Positions 23,920-32,893 of a DNA stretch of 32,961 nucleotides are shown here, piece after piece (the stretch's first letter is position 1; each line of letters opens with the position of its first letter). The notes beneath the pieces were generated by a model, which saw nothing but the letters and a program-made list of their open reading frames with translations, ran no database searches and was not told the origin of the DNA. Both the position numbers and the translations under genes were made by a program. The stretch comes from Cytophagaceae bacterium (GTDB taxonomy: Bacteria > Bacteroidota > Bacteroidia > Cytophagales > Spirosomataceae): NCBI GenBank assembly GCA_024642485.1, contig JAHEAY010000021.1, positions 1-32,961 on the forward strand. The letters are read 5' to 3'.

Positions 23920-26900
23920 ATGGCTGCTTGGGCAAATAAGACAAAGGACGATCTCATTCAGGAAATTCAAGAGCTGAAAAAGCAATTGGACGTATTGGAA
24001 ATCAACGATGGCATTGCCTCCGAAACAACTTCAAAAGAGAATCTGATCAAAACCATGTCGGGCCTTAAGTTATTTGGCATCATCATGGCGCTCGATGGGA
24101 CGATTGTCTTTGCTAATGCATATACCCATCAATTATTAAACTACAAAGCAGGCGAGTTAAACGGAAAAGATTTTTTTGGTACACTGTTACCCGAGGGTGA
24201 AACCGAAGATCGCCGAGCATCATTCCAAAAAGCGATCGCTTCAGGTGGTTTATTTGAAGATCGAGAACGGAATTACATTACGAAGACAGGTGCCATGAAG
24301 TGGGTGGAGGTAGCCTCAACCATCGTTCAGGAAGCCGACCAAACAACTTACCTAAGTATCATCGGTGAAGACATTACCGAACGCAAAAAGGTTTCTGAAG
24401 CTTTAAGTAGGTCAAATGCCCAGTTGCAAGACCTAATCAATAATACAACCGATTTAATTCAAATCACAGGTGTTTCAGGGCGCTTTCTGTTTGTCAATAA
24501 AGCCTGGCTGGAAACCATGGGTTATTCCGAAGAGGAAGCGCGTGACTTGAAAATTCAAGATGTACTCCATCCCGAATTTGCACATAACACCCAGGCGCAA
24601 TTTGATTTATTGAGTAAAGGCGAGGAATTGCCGGAGTTTACGGCTGTTTTTCGAAGGAAAGATGGTCGCCGACTCTATGTTTCGGGTTCTGCAACATGTC
24701 GTTTTGAACGAGGCGCACCCACGGCCTACCGTTGTATTTTGCATAACTCGACCGCGAAAGTTCGTGCGGAACGTGCCAATAAATTGTTCTCATCCATTGC
24801 CCAGGTAGCGATTAATTCGACCAATCTGGATGATTTGTATGTGAACATTCACAAGCAATTGGGTGAAGTGATTGATGTGAAGAATTTCTTCATTGCACAA
24901 TACGATCCGGGCAAAAGCTATTTGTATTTCCCTTATTACATCGATGAGTATTTTGACTCACGTGTCCATTTTACCAAACGTAAACTGGGAAATGGATTGA
25001 CCGAATATGCGATCATGGCGAATAAGCCTTTGATTTTGCATGATGATGATATACACCAACTCGCCAAAGAGAAGAAGATTTATTTATATGGTGTTGTTCC
25101 CAAAGTAATGCTTTGCGTTCCTTTGCGTATAGGTGATCGCGTAACGGGAATCATTGGGGTGAAGTCCTATGAGCGGGCCAATAAATACGAGAATCGCGAT
25201 TTGGAATTATTGGACTTTATCTCGAGTCAAGTGGCAGTGGCTATCGCACGTAAGCAGGCTGAAGAAGCATTAGCGCATGAAACGGCTCGTTTGAATGCCA
25301 TTTTTGAGGGGAGTTCTCACTTGATGTGGTCGGTGAATAAACGATTAATGCTGACGAGTTTTAATCACGAATACGCTGAATTGCTCGAGCAGCAATTGCA
25401 GATCAAACCTCAATTGAATTTTAGTACGGAGAGTATGGGTTTCCAACTGGTAGCGCCGAATGAGCGTCGTCCATTGGAAGATAAATATAAACTAGCCTTC
25501 CGTGGGCAAAAGCAACACTTTGAATTAGAGCTTGCGACCAAATCCGGCGAACAAAAGTGGTTGGAAATTTACCTGAATCCCATCCAATCAGGCGGAAATA
25601 TTGCTGAGGTGTCCGGTATCGCAAGGGATATTACCAACCTGAAGAAATACCAAGAAGAACTTGTAGAAGCGCGCGAACAAGCGGAACATTCCCTGAAAGT
25701 GAAGGAACAGTTTTTAGCGAATATGTCTCACGAGATCCGTACGCCCATGAACGGGGTAATCGGGATGGTGGATTTATTGTGCGACTCGCCCTTGAATGAA
25801 GACCAACAAGATTATTTACAAACGATTCGTAAATCATCTGAAACGCTCCTTCATATTCTGAATGACATTTTGGATTTAGCCAAAATCGAGGCTGGGAAAA
25901 TGGTTTTACATCCGGCTGATTTGGTATTCGAAGATTTATTGGATCGTTTGATGGCTTTATTTACCCCGATTGCGCATCAAAAAGGAAATAAGGTTGCTTA
26001 TTCCATTGCTGAGGATGTTCCTAAGGTGGTTGTGGCTGATGAAACCCGACTATTACAAATCTTGTCCAATTTAACTTCTAATGCTTTAAAATTTACGGAA
26101 AATGGCGCGGTGACAATTTCGGTTTCAACGGCGAAGAAGACGGATACGCAAGTTGATTTGTTGGTGCGTGTGACGGATACCGGCATTGGGATCAGTCCAG
26201 AAAATTTAAAGAAATTATTCTCAGCCTTCCAGCAATTAGATAATTCAACATCAAAGAATTACGGAGGAACAGGCTTAGGATTAGCGATTTCGCGTGAATT
26301 CTGTAAGATGATGGAAGGCGAAATTGGTGTTGAATCTGAAGAAGGAAAAGGTAGTACATTCTGGTTTACCGTACGTTTGGCTATCGGTGATGCGTCAAAA
26401 GCCTCGTCGATTCAACAGGCTGACCGTTTTGATATATCAGGTACATTAAAGGAAGTACATGCACGGATTTTATTGGTAGATGATAATGCGACCAACCGGA
26501 AAGTTGCCTCTCAAATATTAATGAAAGCTGGTTGTGTAGTGGAGACAGCCACGAGTGGGAAAGAGGCAATTAATCGCTTATCGCAGGATACTGATTTTGA
26601 TTTAGTCCTCATGGATATTCAGATGCCGGAAATGGATGGAATGGAGACCACTCGCCGATTGAAAAAATCGCTCATCGAATTACCTCCGATTGTGGCTATG
26701 ACCGCTTATGCCATGAAAGAAGACAGGGAGCGATTCCTAGCTGCCGGAATGGATGATTATTTAGCGAAACCGATTAGGGCCCAACAGCTTATTCAAATGG
26801 TAGGGAAATGGGTTCATGATGGTCATGCGACTGAGGAAGTTATCCTTGATCAATCCCATCATGTGGTGGATGAAGAGGTTTTGAAATCGCTATCTGATGC

Positions 26901-27201
26901 TGTGGGTGGAGATCCTGTTTTTGTTGAAGGGATGTTGGTCGAATTTATCGCAGAGGCCGAGGAGCAAATTGCTTTGGCTGAAAAGGCCTACGAAGCTAAT
27001 GATTGCAAAGGTGTTCAATCTGAATTACATACGCTGAAAGGAAATTCCGGTACTTTGGGAGCTGCGCAAGTCCACAATATTTGTGAGAAAATTGAGTTGA
27101 AGGCCAAGGTCTGTGAGTTTAGTCAATTTCCCCATGAGATCGTAGAACTGAAGGAAGCATTAGCTGCTTTTAAGCAGGTGATTTCAGACAGATTCGCCTA
27201 A
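23920..27201 (+). CDS. Hybrid sensor histidine kinase (PAS-PAS-GAF-PAS-HisKA-HATPase-REC-HPt)
   Basis: A 1093-residue complete phosphorelay in one chain, with no transmembrane helix, so cytoplasmic sensing is expected. It opens with a short coiled coil (8-30). PAS domains lie at about 47-165 and 168-290, a GAF domain at 295-450, and a third PAS at 455-580. The kinase core has the phospho-acceptor His604 in NMSHEIRTPMNGVIG. The ATP-binding N box is NLTSNALKFTENG, with DTGIGI and GGTGLGLAI as G boxes. The receiver has Asp899 in VLMDIQMPEMDG and Lys in LAKPI. The C-terminal HPt has His1037 in LHTLKGNSGTLG. All catalytic residues are present. No cognate response regulator with an output domain is adjacent, and the signal is unknown. 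Confidence 0.96.
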   Translation: MAAWANKTKDDLIQEIQELKKQLDVLEINDGIASETTSKENLIKTMSGLKLFGIIMALDGTIVFANAYTHQLLNYKAGELNGKDFFGTLLPEGETEDRRASFQKAIASGGLFEDRERNYITKTGAMKWVEVASTIVQEADQTTYLSIIGEDITERKKVSEALSRSNAQLQDLINNTTDLIQITGVSGRFLFVNKAWLETMGYSEEEARDLKIQDVLHPEFAHNTQAQFDLLSKGEELPEFTAVFRRKDGRRLYVSGSATCRFERGAPTAYRCILHNSTAKVRAERANKLFSSIAQVAINSTNLDDLYVNIHKQLGEVIDVKNFFIAQYDPGKSYLYFPYYIDEYFDSRVHFTKRKLGNGLTEYAIMANKPLILHDDDIHQLAKEKKIYLYGVVPKVMLCVPLRIGDRVTGIIGVKSYERANKYENRDLELLDFISSQVAVAIARKQAEEALAHETARLNAIFEGSSHLMWSVNKRLMLTSFNHEYAELLEQQLQIKPQLNFSTESMGFQLVAPNERRPLEDKYKLAFRGQKQHFELELATKSGEQKWLEIYLNPIQSGGNIAEVSGIARDITNLKKYQEELVEAREQAEHSLKVKEQFLANMSHEIRTPMNGVIGMVDLLCDSPLNEDQQDYLQTIRKSSETLLHILNDILDLAKIEAGKMVLHPADLVFEDLLDRLMALFTPIAHQKGNKVAYSIAEDVPKVVVADETRLLQILSNLTSNALKFTENGAVTISVSTAKKTDTQVDLLVRVTDTGIGISPENLKKLFSAFQQLDNSTSKNYGGTGLGLAISREFCKMMEGEIGVESEEGKGSTFWFTVRLAIGDASKASSIQQADRFDISGTLKEVHARILLVDDNATNRKVASQILMKAGCVVETATSGKEAINRLSQDTDFDLVLMDIQMPEMDGMETTRRLKKSLIELPPIVAMTAYAMKEDRERFLAAGMDDYLAKPIRAQQLIQMVGKWVHDGHATEEVILDQSHHVVDEEVLKSLSDAVGGDPVFVEGMLVEFIAEAEEQIALAEKAYEANDCKGVQSELHTLKGNSGTLGAAQVHNICEKIELKAKVCEFSQFPHEIVELKEALAAFKQVISDRFA

Positions 27202-27272
27202 TGCGTGCCATAATGGCCGATTTTCTTTGCTTAGGTTCTTAGGATTCACGCCAAAATTTCCGTTATTTATTC

Positions 27273-27289
27273 TTGGTTGTTCAATTGCA
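27273..27289 (+). promoter_or_regulatory. Candidate sigma-54 promoter before clpB
   Basis: TTGGTTGTTCAATTGCA has the invariant GG and GC dinucleotides exactly ten bases apart and a perfect TTGCA -12 element. It lies 27 bases before the clpB ATG. The -24 half matches only TGG of TGGCACG. A degraded -7-like AACCCTTG (27292-27299) also lies in this gap, so the real promoter is uncertain. Confidence 0.3.
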
Positions 27290-27315
27290 TAAACCCTTGC
27301 AAATATTTTAACCAC

Positions 27316-29916
27316 ATGAATCCAAATAACTATACTTCTCAATCGAGTGTCATCATTCAGCAAGCGATGCAAATTGCGCAGGAGAGAGGCCAACAGGCCA
27401 TCGAGACTGGGCATTTGTTGCAGGCAATTTTACAAGATGATACCCAAACCGCTTCATTTCTTTTAAAGAAATTAGGCGTGAATCCTTCCCAAATCCAAAC
27501 GGCTTTAGAGCCTATCTTAAATACCTATCCGAAGGTATCAGGTGATCAAGCCTATGCGAGCAATGCTTTGCAACAAGCCTTGCAACGTGCAGATAAATTA
27601 AAAGCGGATTTTGGAGATACGTTTGTGAGCGTGGAGGTTTTGTTTTTATCCCTATTGGATGGAAACGATTCCGTGGCCGATGCCTTGAAAAAGCTCGGAT
27701 TAACAACAAAGAATTTTAAACAAGCAATCATCGAACTAAGAGGAAATAGAAAAGTGAACGATCCACATGCAGAAAGTACTTACCAGTCTTTGGAAAAGTA
27801 TGGTAAGAATTTAAATGAATTAGCGAAGGCAGGTAAAATTGACCCAGTGATTGGACGCGACGAAGAGATTCGTCGGGTCTTGCAAATCCTTTCTCGTCGT
27901 ACCAAAAACAATCCTATGTTGGTAGGTGAGCCGGGTGTAGGTAAAACGGCTATTGTCGAAGGCTTAGCCCAACGAATTGTATCAGGTGATGTGCCTGAGA
28001 ATTTGAAGTCCAAAATCGTCATGTCCTTGGATATGGGATTGTTGGTGGCCGGTGCCAAATACAAAGGTGAATTTGAGGAGCGTTTGAAAGCGGTGATCAA
28101 AGAGGTGACAGATTCTGATGGAGAGATTGTCTTATTCATCGATGAGATTCACACCTTGATTGGTGCTGGAGGCGGGGGAGAAGGTGCCATGGATGCAGCG
28201 AATTTATTAAAGCCAGCTTTGGCGCGTGGTGAATTGCATGCGATCGGTGCGACGACTTTAAAAGAGTACCAAAAGTATATCGAGAAGGATAAGGCTTTGG
28301 AACGTCGTTTTCAATCTGTGATTGTGGATGAACCGGATGTTGCGGATGCGATTTCTATCTTGCGTGGTATCAAAGATAAATACGAATTACACCATGGGGT
28401 GCGAATTCAAGATGATGCAGTTATAGCGGCGGTGGAATTGTCTAGCCGATACATTTCGGATCGTTTCTTGCCGGATAAGGCGATTGACTTGATGGATGAG
28501 GCTGCAGCGAAAATGCGTTTGGAGATTGATTCCGTGCCTGAGGCGATTGATGATATTCAGCGGAAGATTATGTCCTTGGAGATTGAGCGCGAAGCGATTC
28601 GTCGGGAAAATAACAAGGAAAAAGAAGCAGTCTTAAATCGTGAATTGGCTGATTTGTCGGAGAAACGTGATGCTTTGAAAGCGCAATGGCAATCCGAGAA
28701 AGGCGTTTTGGATACGATTCGTGCGGAGAAAGAGAAGATTGATAAGTTGAAGTTGGAGGCCGATCAAGCGGAGCGCCAAGGAGATTATGGCAAAGTGGCT
28801 GAAATACGTTACGGTCGTTTGGTGGAATCTGAACAGAAGTTGAAAGATTTACAGGAGAAGTCACAAGGTGAGAATGGTATGTTGCAGGAAGTGGTGACGG
28901 CGGAGAATGTGGCTGAGGTGGTTGCGAAGTGGACAGGTATTCCAGTGAGCAAAATGTTGCAAACGGAAATCGAGAAATTATTGCATCTCGAGGATGAGTT
29001 ACACAAGCGTGTGGCGGGTCAAGATCAAGCGATTGAATTGGTTTCGGATGCGGTGCGCCGATCACGTGCGGGCTTGCAAGATCCACGCAGACCGATTGGA
29101 TCCTTCATTTTCTTGGGGACGACTGGGGTAGGTAAAACGGAATTAGCGAAGTCTTTGGCATCCTATCTGTTCAATGACGAGAATGCAATCGTTCGTATTG
29201 ACATGTCGGAGTACCAAGAACGCCATGCCGTTTCGCGTCTCGTGGGAGCGCCTCCGGGATACGTAGGATACGATGAGGGCGGTCAATTGACGGAAGCCGT
29301 ACGCCGCAAGCCTTATTCGGTTGTGTTGTTGGATGAAATTGAAAAGGCACATCCGGATGTTTGGAACATCTTGTTGCAGGTGTTGGATGAAGGCCGATTG
29401 ACCGATAATAAAGGTCGGACGGCGAATTTCAAGAACACGATTATCATCATGACTTCGAATATTGGTAGTCATTTGATTCAAGAGAAATTAGGACAAATGG
29501 AGGGCTGGAACAATGCCATTGTGTTGGAGGAGGCGAAAGAAGAGGTGATGGCTTTGTTGAAGCAGCAAGTTCGACCTGAGTTCTTGAATCGGGTGGATGA
29601 GGTTGTCTTGTTTGAACCATTAACGCAGGAGCATGCGCGTAAGATTTTGAGCATTCAGTTTAAGGAGATTCAGAATCGTTTGGCGGAGCAACATATCACG
29701 ATTGAAGCGACCGAGGAGGCATTGGATAAATTAGCCAAAGAAGGATTTGATCCTTTGTATGGCGGTCGGCCTATGAAGCGAGTTCTCCAACGAGTTGTGT
29801 TGAACGAATTGTCAAAGTCTATTTTATCTGGTAAGATTCAAAAGGAATCCGCGGTGTTGATGGATGTGGATAAGGAGGGCAATTTGACCTTTGAGAATGT
29901 GGAAGTGGAGATTTAA
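27316..29916 (+). CDS. clpB: ClpB disaggregase (Hsp100 chaperone)
   Basis: ATP-driven hexameric chaperone that pulls proteins out of aggregates together with DnaK. The 866-residue protein has the Clp N-domain (about 1-145) and a first AAA+ module with Walker A GEPGVGKT (204-211). The long coiled-coil M-domain comes next (about 400-530, rich in Glu/Lys/Arg), which distinguishes ClpB from ClpA and ClpC. The second AAA+ module has Walker A GTTGVGKT (601-608) and the pore loop [13 protein letters not shown]. The longest frame adds 13 residues from 27277, but the start [10 protein letters not shown] at 27316 matches family starts and clears the candidate promoter. It is a single-gene unit ended by a strong terminator. 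Confidence 0.97.
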   Translation: MNPNNYTSQSSVIIQQAMQIAQERGQQAIETGHLLQAILQDDTQTASFLLKKLGVNPSQIQTALEPILNTYPKVSGDQAYASNALQQALQRADKLKADFGDTFVSVEVLFLSLLDGNDSVADALKKLGLTTKNFKQAIIELRGNRKVNDPHAESTYQSLEKYGKNLNELAKAGKIDPVIGRDEEIRRVLQILSRRTKNNPMLVGEPGVGKTAIVEGLAQRIVSGDVPENLKSKIVMSLDMGLLVAGAKYKGEFEERLKAVIKEVTDSDGEIVLFIDEIHTLIGAGGGGEGAMDAANLLKPALARGELHAIGATTLKEYQKYIEKDKALERRFQSVIVDEPDVADAISILRGIKDKYELHHGVRIQDDAVIAAVELSSRYISDRFLPDKAIDLMDEAAAKMRLEIDSVPEAIDDIQRKIMSLEIEREAIRRENNKEKEAVLNRELADLSEKRDALKAQWQSEKGVLDTIRAEKEKIDKLKLEADQAERQGDYGKVAEIRYGRLVESEQKLKDLQEKSQGENGMLQEVVTAENVAEVVAKWTGIPVSKMLQTEIEKLLHLEDELHKRVAGQDQAIELVSDAVRRSRAGLQDPRRPIGSFIFLGTTGVGKTELAKSLASYLFNDENAIVRIDMSEYQERHAVSRLVGAPPGYVGYDEGGQLTEAVRRKPYSVVLLDEIEKAHPDVWNILLQVLDEGRLTDNKGRTANFKNTIIIMTSNIGSHLIQEKLGQMEGWNNAIVLEEAKEEVMALLKQQVRPEFLNRVDEVVLFEPLTQEHARKILSIQFKEIQNRLAEQHITIEATEEALDKLAKEGFDPLYGGRPMKRVLQRVVLNELSKSILSGKIQKESAVLMDVDKEGNLTFENVEVEI

Positions 29917-29922
29917 ATAGGG

Positions 29923-29949
29923 AACCCCAGGCTAAAGCCTGGGGTTTTT
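29923..29949 (+). terminator. Intrinsic terminator after clpB
   Basis: A 10-bp perfect stem AACCCCAGGC (29923-29932) and GCCTGGGGTT (29937-29946) with loop TAAA runs directly into TTTTT. It begins 7 bases after the clpB stop codon. Confidence 0.93.
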
Positions 29950-29954
29950 AATTT

Positions 29955-30045
29955 GTAGAGACGCGATACGTCGCGTCTTTTGTTGTTTGTAGAGACGCTA
30001 TAATCGCATCTTGTTGGGATTAGACGCGAGGTATCGTTTCTCTAC
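29955..30045. repeat. Cluster of GTAGAGACGC-type palindromic repeats
   Basis: GTAGAGACGC occurs at 29955-29964 and again at 29989-29998, and a degenerate inverted copy ends with TCTCTAC at 30039-30045. The first unit folds into a perfect 8-bp hairpin AGACGCGA/TCGCGTCT with a TACG loop (29959-29978). The second unit is decayed, and with the third it forms an imperfect longer palindrome. The cluster fills the space between the convergent clpB and aldehyde dehydrogenase genes. It resembles dispersed REP-like or MITE-like elements and encodes nothing. Confidence 0.75.
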
Positions 30046-30052
30046 TAATGGA

Positions 30053-31525
30053 CTAAAAATTCTGCCAACAAACCGGTCTCGTAAACCGATAAATGGCTTC
30101 AGTACCTACCGAAGTACTGCGTGCATCCGTTGTTGCAGGGAAAGGGCCACCATGCACCATCGCAGGGGAAACTTCCACTCCCGTTGGGAAGCCATTTAAA
30201 AGTATACGCCCAACCTTTTGGCTAACTTCGTCAATGAGTTCATCTAACGTTGTAAGCTCAATGGGTTCCGCTTGAATGGTTGCGGTTAGTTGGCCTGGCA
30301 TCTGTTCCGTAAAGGCAATCATCTCAGCTAAATCTTGACAAACAACAGCTAACGTACAAGGGCCAAAAACCTCTTCCATCACCTCAGGATAAGCTAATGC
30401 CTCCTTTACGGACGTGCTAAATAAACTGGGAGCCGGACTAGCTGAAGCCGTTAATCGTTGTGTAGCAGGATGATGATTCAACGTTCTAAAACCATGCTCA
30501 AAGGATTTTTTGATCCCAGCAGTTAAGAAGGTGCCCAAAGGCATTTGGTCTAATTTTGTGGCCAAGGTATTTAAAAACGCTTGTTCCTTTTCCATGATAA
30601 CAATCAATCCAGGATTGGTGCAAAATTGGCCTACACCTAAACAAATAGATTGACTAAATGCATCTGCCAAAGCTTCGCCTTGCGAGGCAATTCGATCGCT
30701 AAACAAGTAAACGGGATTGATGGAGCCCATTTCGGCATAAACGGGTATAGGGACCTCTCGGCGAACCGCGAGGTCGAATACCGCTTTTCCGCCTTTGTAG
30801 GAACCAGTAAATGCAACGGCTTTTGTTAAGGGGTGTGTCACCAAATACCCGCCTATTTCATGTCCTTGGGCATGCAAGAGGGAAAAGGTTCCGTCTGGCA
30901 TGCCTGTTTTTTGAGCCGCTTTTTGAATCGCTTGGCCTACTAAATCACAGGTATTTGGATGAGCAGGATGTGCTTTGAAAACCACAGGACAACCGGCAGC
31001 CAAAGCGGATAAAGTATCTCCTCCTGCCACAGAAAAGGCTAAAGGGAAATTGCTCGCTCCGAAAACTACTGTAGGCCCCAAGGGAATTTGTGTTTGGACC
31101 AAACGAGGCTTGGGTAGCGGTTGGCGTTCTAGCATCGCTTCATCGACGATTTCTCGTTTCCAAGTAGGGTTTGATATGAAATTGGCAAATGCTTGAATTT
31201 GGCCGATCGTCCGACCTCTTTCTCCGCTGATGCGCGCTTCAGGTAATCCTGATTCCGCACAAGCTGTTTGGATTAATAGATCGCCGATGGCTAAAATTTC
31301 ATCAGCAATGGCGTTAAGAAAGCTCGCTCGTTTTTCGTCGGAAATTTTGCGATACGTTTTGAACGCCGAGGAGGCTTTCTGTAAGGCTTCATTAGCTTCA
31401 ACATCCGTAGCTTCTGTAAAAACTTGAGGTAATAATTCACCCGTAGCTGCTTGAACCCCTTGAAAATTCCGATGACCGGCTGCTTTTGTTTGAAAGCCTA
31501 TTAGTTGTTTTCCTGTTAAATTCAT
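30053..31525 (-). CDS. Aldehyde dehydrogenase, probable alpha-ketoglutarate semialdehyde dehydrogenase
   Basis: NAD(P)-dependent aldehyde dehydrogenase of 490 residues. The catalytic Cys302 is in LGVGQFCTNPG, and the general base Glu265 is in VYAEMGSINP. The segments GPTVVFGASNFPLAFSVAGG and FKAHPAHPNT are typical of the KGSADH / 2,5-dioxovalerate dehydrogenase branch. That branch oxidises alpha-ketoglutarate semialdehyde to alpha-ketoglutarate in oxidative pentose, hexarate and hydroxyproline catabolism. The upstream partner, overlapping by four bases, is an FAH-family protein, the arrangement expected for the last two Weimberg-pathway steps. Substrate assignment rests on branch motifs and context; the ALDH family call is certain. 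Its stop lies 7 bases from the repeat cluster. Confidence 0.9.
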   Translation of the reverse strand: MNLTGKQLIGFQTKAAGHRNFQGVQAATGELLPQVFTEATDVEANEALQKASSAFKTYRKISDEKRASFLNAIADEILAIGDLLIQTACAESGLPEARISGERGRTIGQIQAFANFISNPTWKREIVDEAMLERQPLPKPRLVQTQIPLGPTVVFGASNFPLAFSVAGGDTLSALAAGCPVVFKAHPAHPNTCDLVGQAIQKAAQKTGMPDGTFSLLHAQGHEIGGYLVTHPLTKAVAFTGSYKGGKAVFDLAVRREVPIPVYAEMGSINPVYLFSDRIASQGEALADAFSQSICLGVGQFCTNPGLIVIMEKEQAFLNTLATKLDQMPLGTFLTAGIKKSFEHGFRTLNHHPATQRLTASASPAPSLFSTSVKEALAYPEVMEEVFGPCTLAVVCQDLAEMIAFTEQMPGQLTATIQAEPIELTTLDELIDEVSQKVGRILLNGFPTGVEVSPAMVHGGPFPATTDARSTSVGTEAIYRFTRPVCWQNF

Positions 31526-32349
31526 GGGTGTACGGTTTGAATCAGTGTGCCGATGGGCTCGATTTGTATATGTATTTCGTCGTTTGCTTGTAAGGTAAAA
31601 GGAGGATCTGGTACGATGCAGGTTCCAGTCATTAAATAAGCACCTTGTGGGAAACTCATTTCTCGAGTTAAGTAGTCTCTAAGTTCCGTGTGGCTACGTT
31701 TCATTTGGGAAATGGTTGTGTCGCCTTGAAAAACTTCTTGCTGTGCTTTGAAAATGCGCATGGAAATAAGCGTTTCGGGAGCGAGGGGTTTATCTGTCAC
31801 TAATAAACATGGGCCAATTCCCGCGGAGGCGTCGTACACTTTGGCCTGCGGAAGATACAGGGGATTTTCTCCTTCAATATCCCGAGAGCTCATGTCGTTG
31901 CCGATGAGGTATCCCGCGATTTGATTTTGCCGATTAATGAACAAGGTCAATTCCGGTTCGGGTACATTCCATGCGGAATCCTTACGGATTCTAACGAGGC
32001 CATTTTGGCCTACTGCTCTTAATTTATTGCCTTTATAGAATATTTCGGGTCTTTCTGCGTCATATACTTTGTCGTAGAAAGTATCGCCTCCGGATTCTTT
32101 GGACTCCTCCATGCGAGCCACTTTGCTCCGTAAATAGGTCACACCAGCTGCCCAAATCTCTTGAGATTCGATAGGTGTTTGAATGGAAGCGCGTGAATTG
32201 CCTGCGTATAACTGTTTTTCGCAGAATTGAAATAAATGATCTTGATTGATGCAATCATCCCAATTTTCGGATAAGACTAGGGTCAATTGGCCTGACGCAT
32301 TTTCGATTTGGATACCCGAATCGACGAGGTAAATTTTATAGTAGTTCAT
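31522..32349 (-). CDS. FAH-family protein, probable 2-keto-3-deoxypentonate dehydratase
   Basis: A 275-residue member of the fumarylacetoacetate hydrolase superfamily. Metal and substrate motifs are present: YDAERPEIFYKGNKL, the WNVPEPELTLFINR segment with paired Glu, and GYLIGNDMSSRDIEGENPLYLPQ split over the core with its conserved Asp. Close relatives coupled to KGSADH genes, such as Caulobacter XylX, dehydrate 2-keto-3-deoxyxylonate or arabonate to alpha-ketoglutarate semialdehyde. That is the likely role here, inferred from the neighbour. The longest frame begins at 32463, inside the DUF2442 gene. ATG 32349 is chosen because a TAnnTTTG box at 32380-32387 lies just upstream; ATG 32364 is the alternative. 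The stop overlaps the dehydrogenase ATG by four bases. Confidence 0.85.
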   Translation of the reverse strand: MNYYKIYLVDSGIQIENASGQLTLVLSENWDDCINQDHLFQFCEKQLYAGNSRASIQTPIESQEIWAAGVTYLRSKVARMEESKESGGDTFYDKVYDAERPEIFYKGNKLRAVGQNGLVRIRKDSAWNVPEPELTLFINRQNQIAGYLIGNDMSSRDIEGENPLYLPQAKVYDASAGIGPCLLVTDKPLAPETLISMRIFKAQQEVFQGDTTISQMKRSHTELRDYLTREMSFPQGAYLMTGTCIVPDPPFTLQANDEIHIQIEPIGTLIQTVHP

Positions 32350-32379
32350 AGGTTTAGTTAGCATGTAAGATGCTTTAAA

Positions 32380-32387
32380 CAAATCTA
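32380..32387 (-). promoter_or_regulatory. Putative -7 box (TAGATTTG) for the FAH-ALDH operon
   Basis: The minus strand reads TAGATTTG, an exact TAnnTTTG match 31-38 bases before ATG 32349. This leaves a leader of about 24 bases. It suggests these two genes are transcribed separately from the DUF4160/DUF2442 pair upstream. Confidence 0.5.
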
Positions 32388-32420
32388 CTGAATGAAAGTC
32401 GAAGGGAAAAGGGTGGAGGC

Positions 32421-32639
32421 TTATAAATTTGGAAAGGAGAGGTCTTCGTCGATGAGTGGCCAATGTACCCCAGTTCCCGAAGGACTAATTTCGAATGTGT
32501 TTCGTTCGATGGTGGATGCGTGCATCAATTTTTGAGAAATAGTAGCTAAAGCCGTTTTGATTGATTTTTTTTCACCTTGAATGATGATCATATCGCCTTC
32601 AAATCGAATTTCCCGAATGTGTTTTTGATTTGATTTCAT
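32421..32639 (-). CDS. DUF2442 domain protein
   Basis: A 72-residue protein with the DUF2442 pattern: a short beta-strand region IREIRFEGDMIIIQ, a helix, and the terminal HWPLIDEDLSF segment (about 59-69) that marks this family. Members are small and of unproven function, nearly always encoded beside a DUF4160 gene, as here, where the two overlap by four bases. Such pairs have been proposed as toxin-antitoxin-like modules. The sequence offers no catalytic motif to settle this. Confidence 0.82.
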   Translation of the reverse strand: MKSNQKHIREIRFEGDMIIIQGEKKSIKTALATISQKLMHASTIERNTFEISPSGTGVHWPLIDEDLSFPNL

Positions 32640-32890
32640 TGGTAATAGTTGAAATAATTATTCCAAGTTTTGATGATCCTAGGTAATTGCTCAATTAAAA
32701 GTTCTTCTATTTCTCGTTGCTGGATTGGTTTCAAATTAAATGAATTTGCATAGGATATCATATTCAATTTTTGACTAATCCAATATTTTACTTCCGTTTC
32801 ACCTTTAATTGCATGGATATGCATATGTTCGTTTCCTTCATTGGAATAAAAAAATACTCTCCAGCCTTTTTGTTGAAAAATAGTGGGCAT
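32636..32890 (-). CDS. DUF4160 domain protein
   Basis: An 84-residue protein matching DUF4160: PTIFQQKGWRVFFYSNEGNEH followed by MHIHAIKGETEVKYWI (about residues 23-38). The RVFFYSNEGNEHMHIHA block with its paired His residues is the family's conserved core. No signal peptide or membrane segment is present. The gene is first of a two-gene unit with DUF2442. A hairpin lies immediately upstream of its start (32894-32920), which could regulate translation or act as an operator. Function is unknown. Confidence 0.85.
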   Translation of the reverse strand: MPTIFQQKGWRVFFYSNEGNEHMHIHAIKGETEVKYWISQKLNMISYANSFNLKPIQQREIEELLIEQLPRIIKTWNNYFNYYQ

Positions 32891-32893
32891 TTC

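Noticed and set aside
28568-29086. 172-codon open frame antisense to clpB
   Set aside because: It lies wholly inside the strongly conserved clpB M-domain and second AAA+ region, has a biased Pro/Ser/His composition and no recognisable domain; it is a mirror of clpB codon use.
29955-30045. CRISPR array
   Set aside because: The units are palindromic, decayed, of unequal spacing and only two or three in number, with no cas genes; they fit dispersed palindromic repeats.
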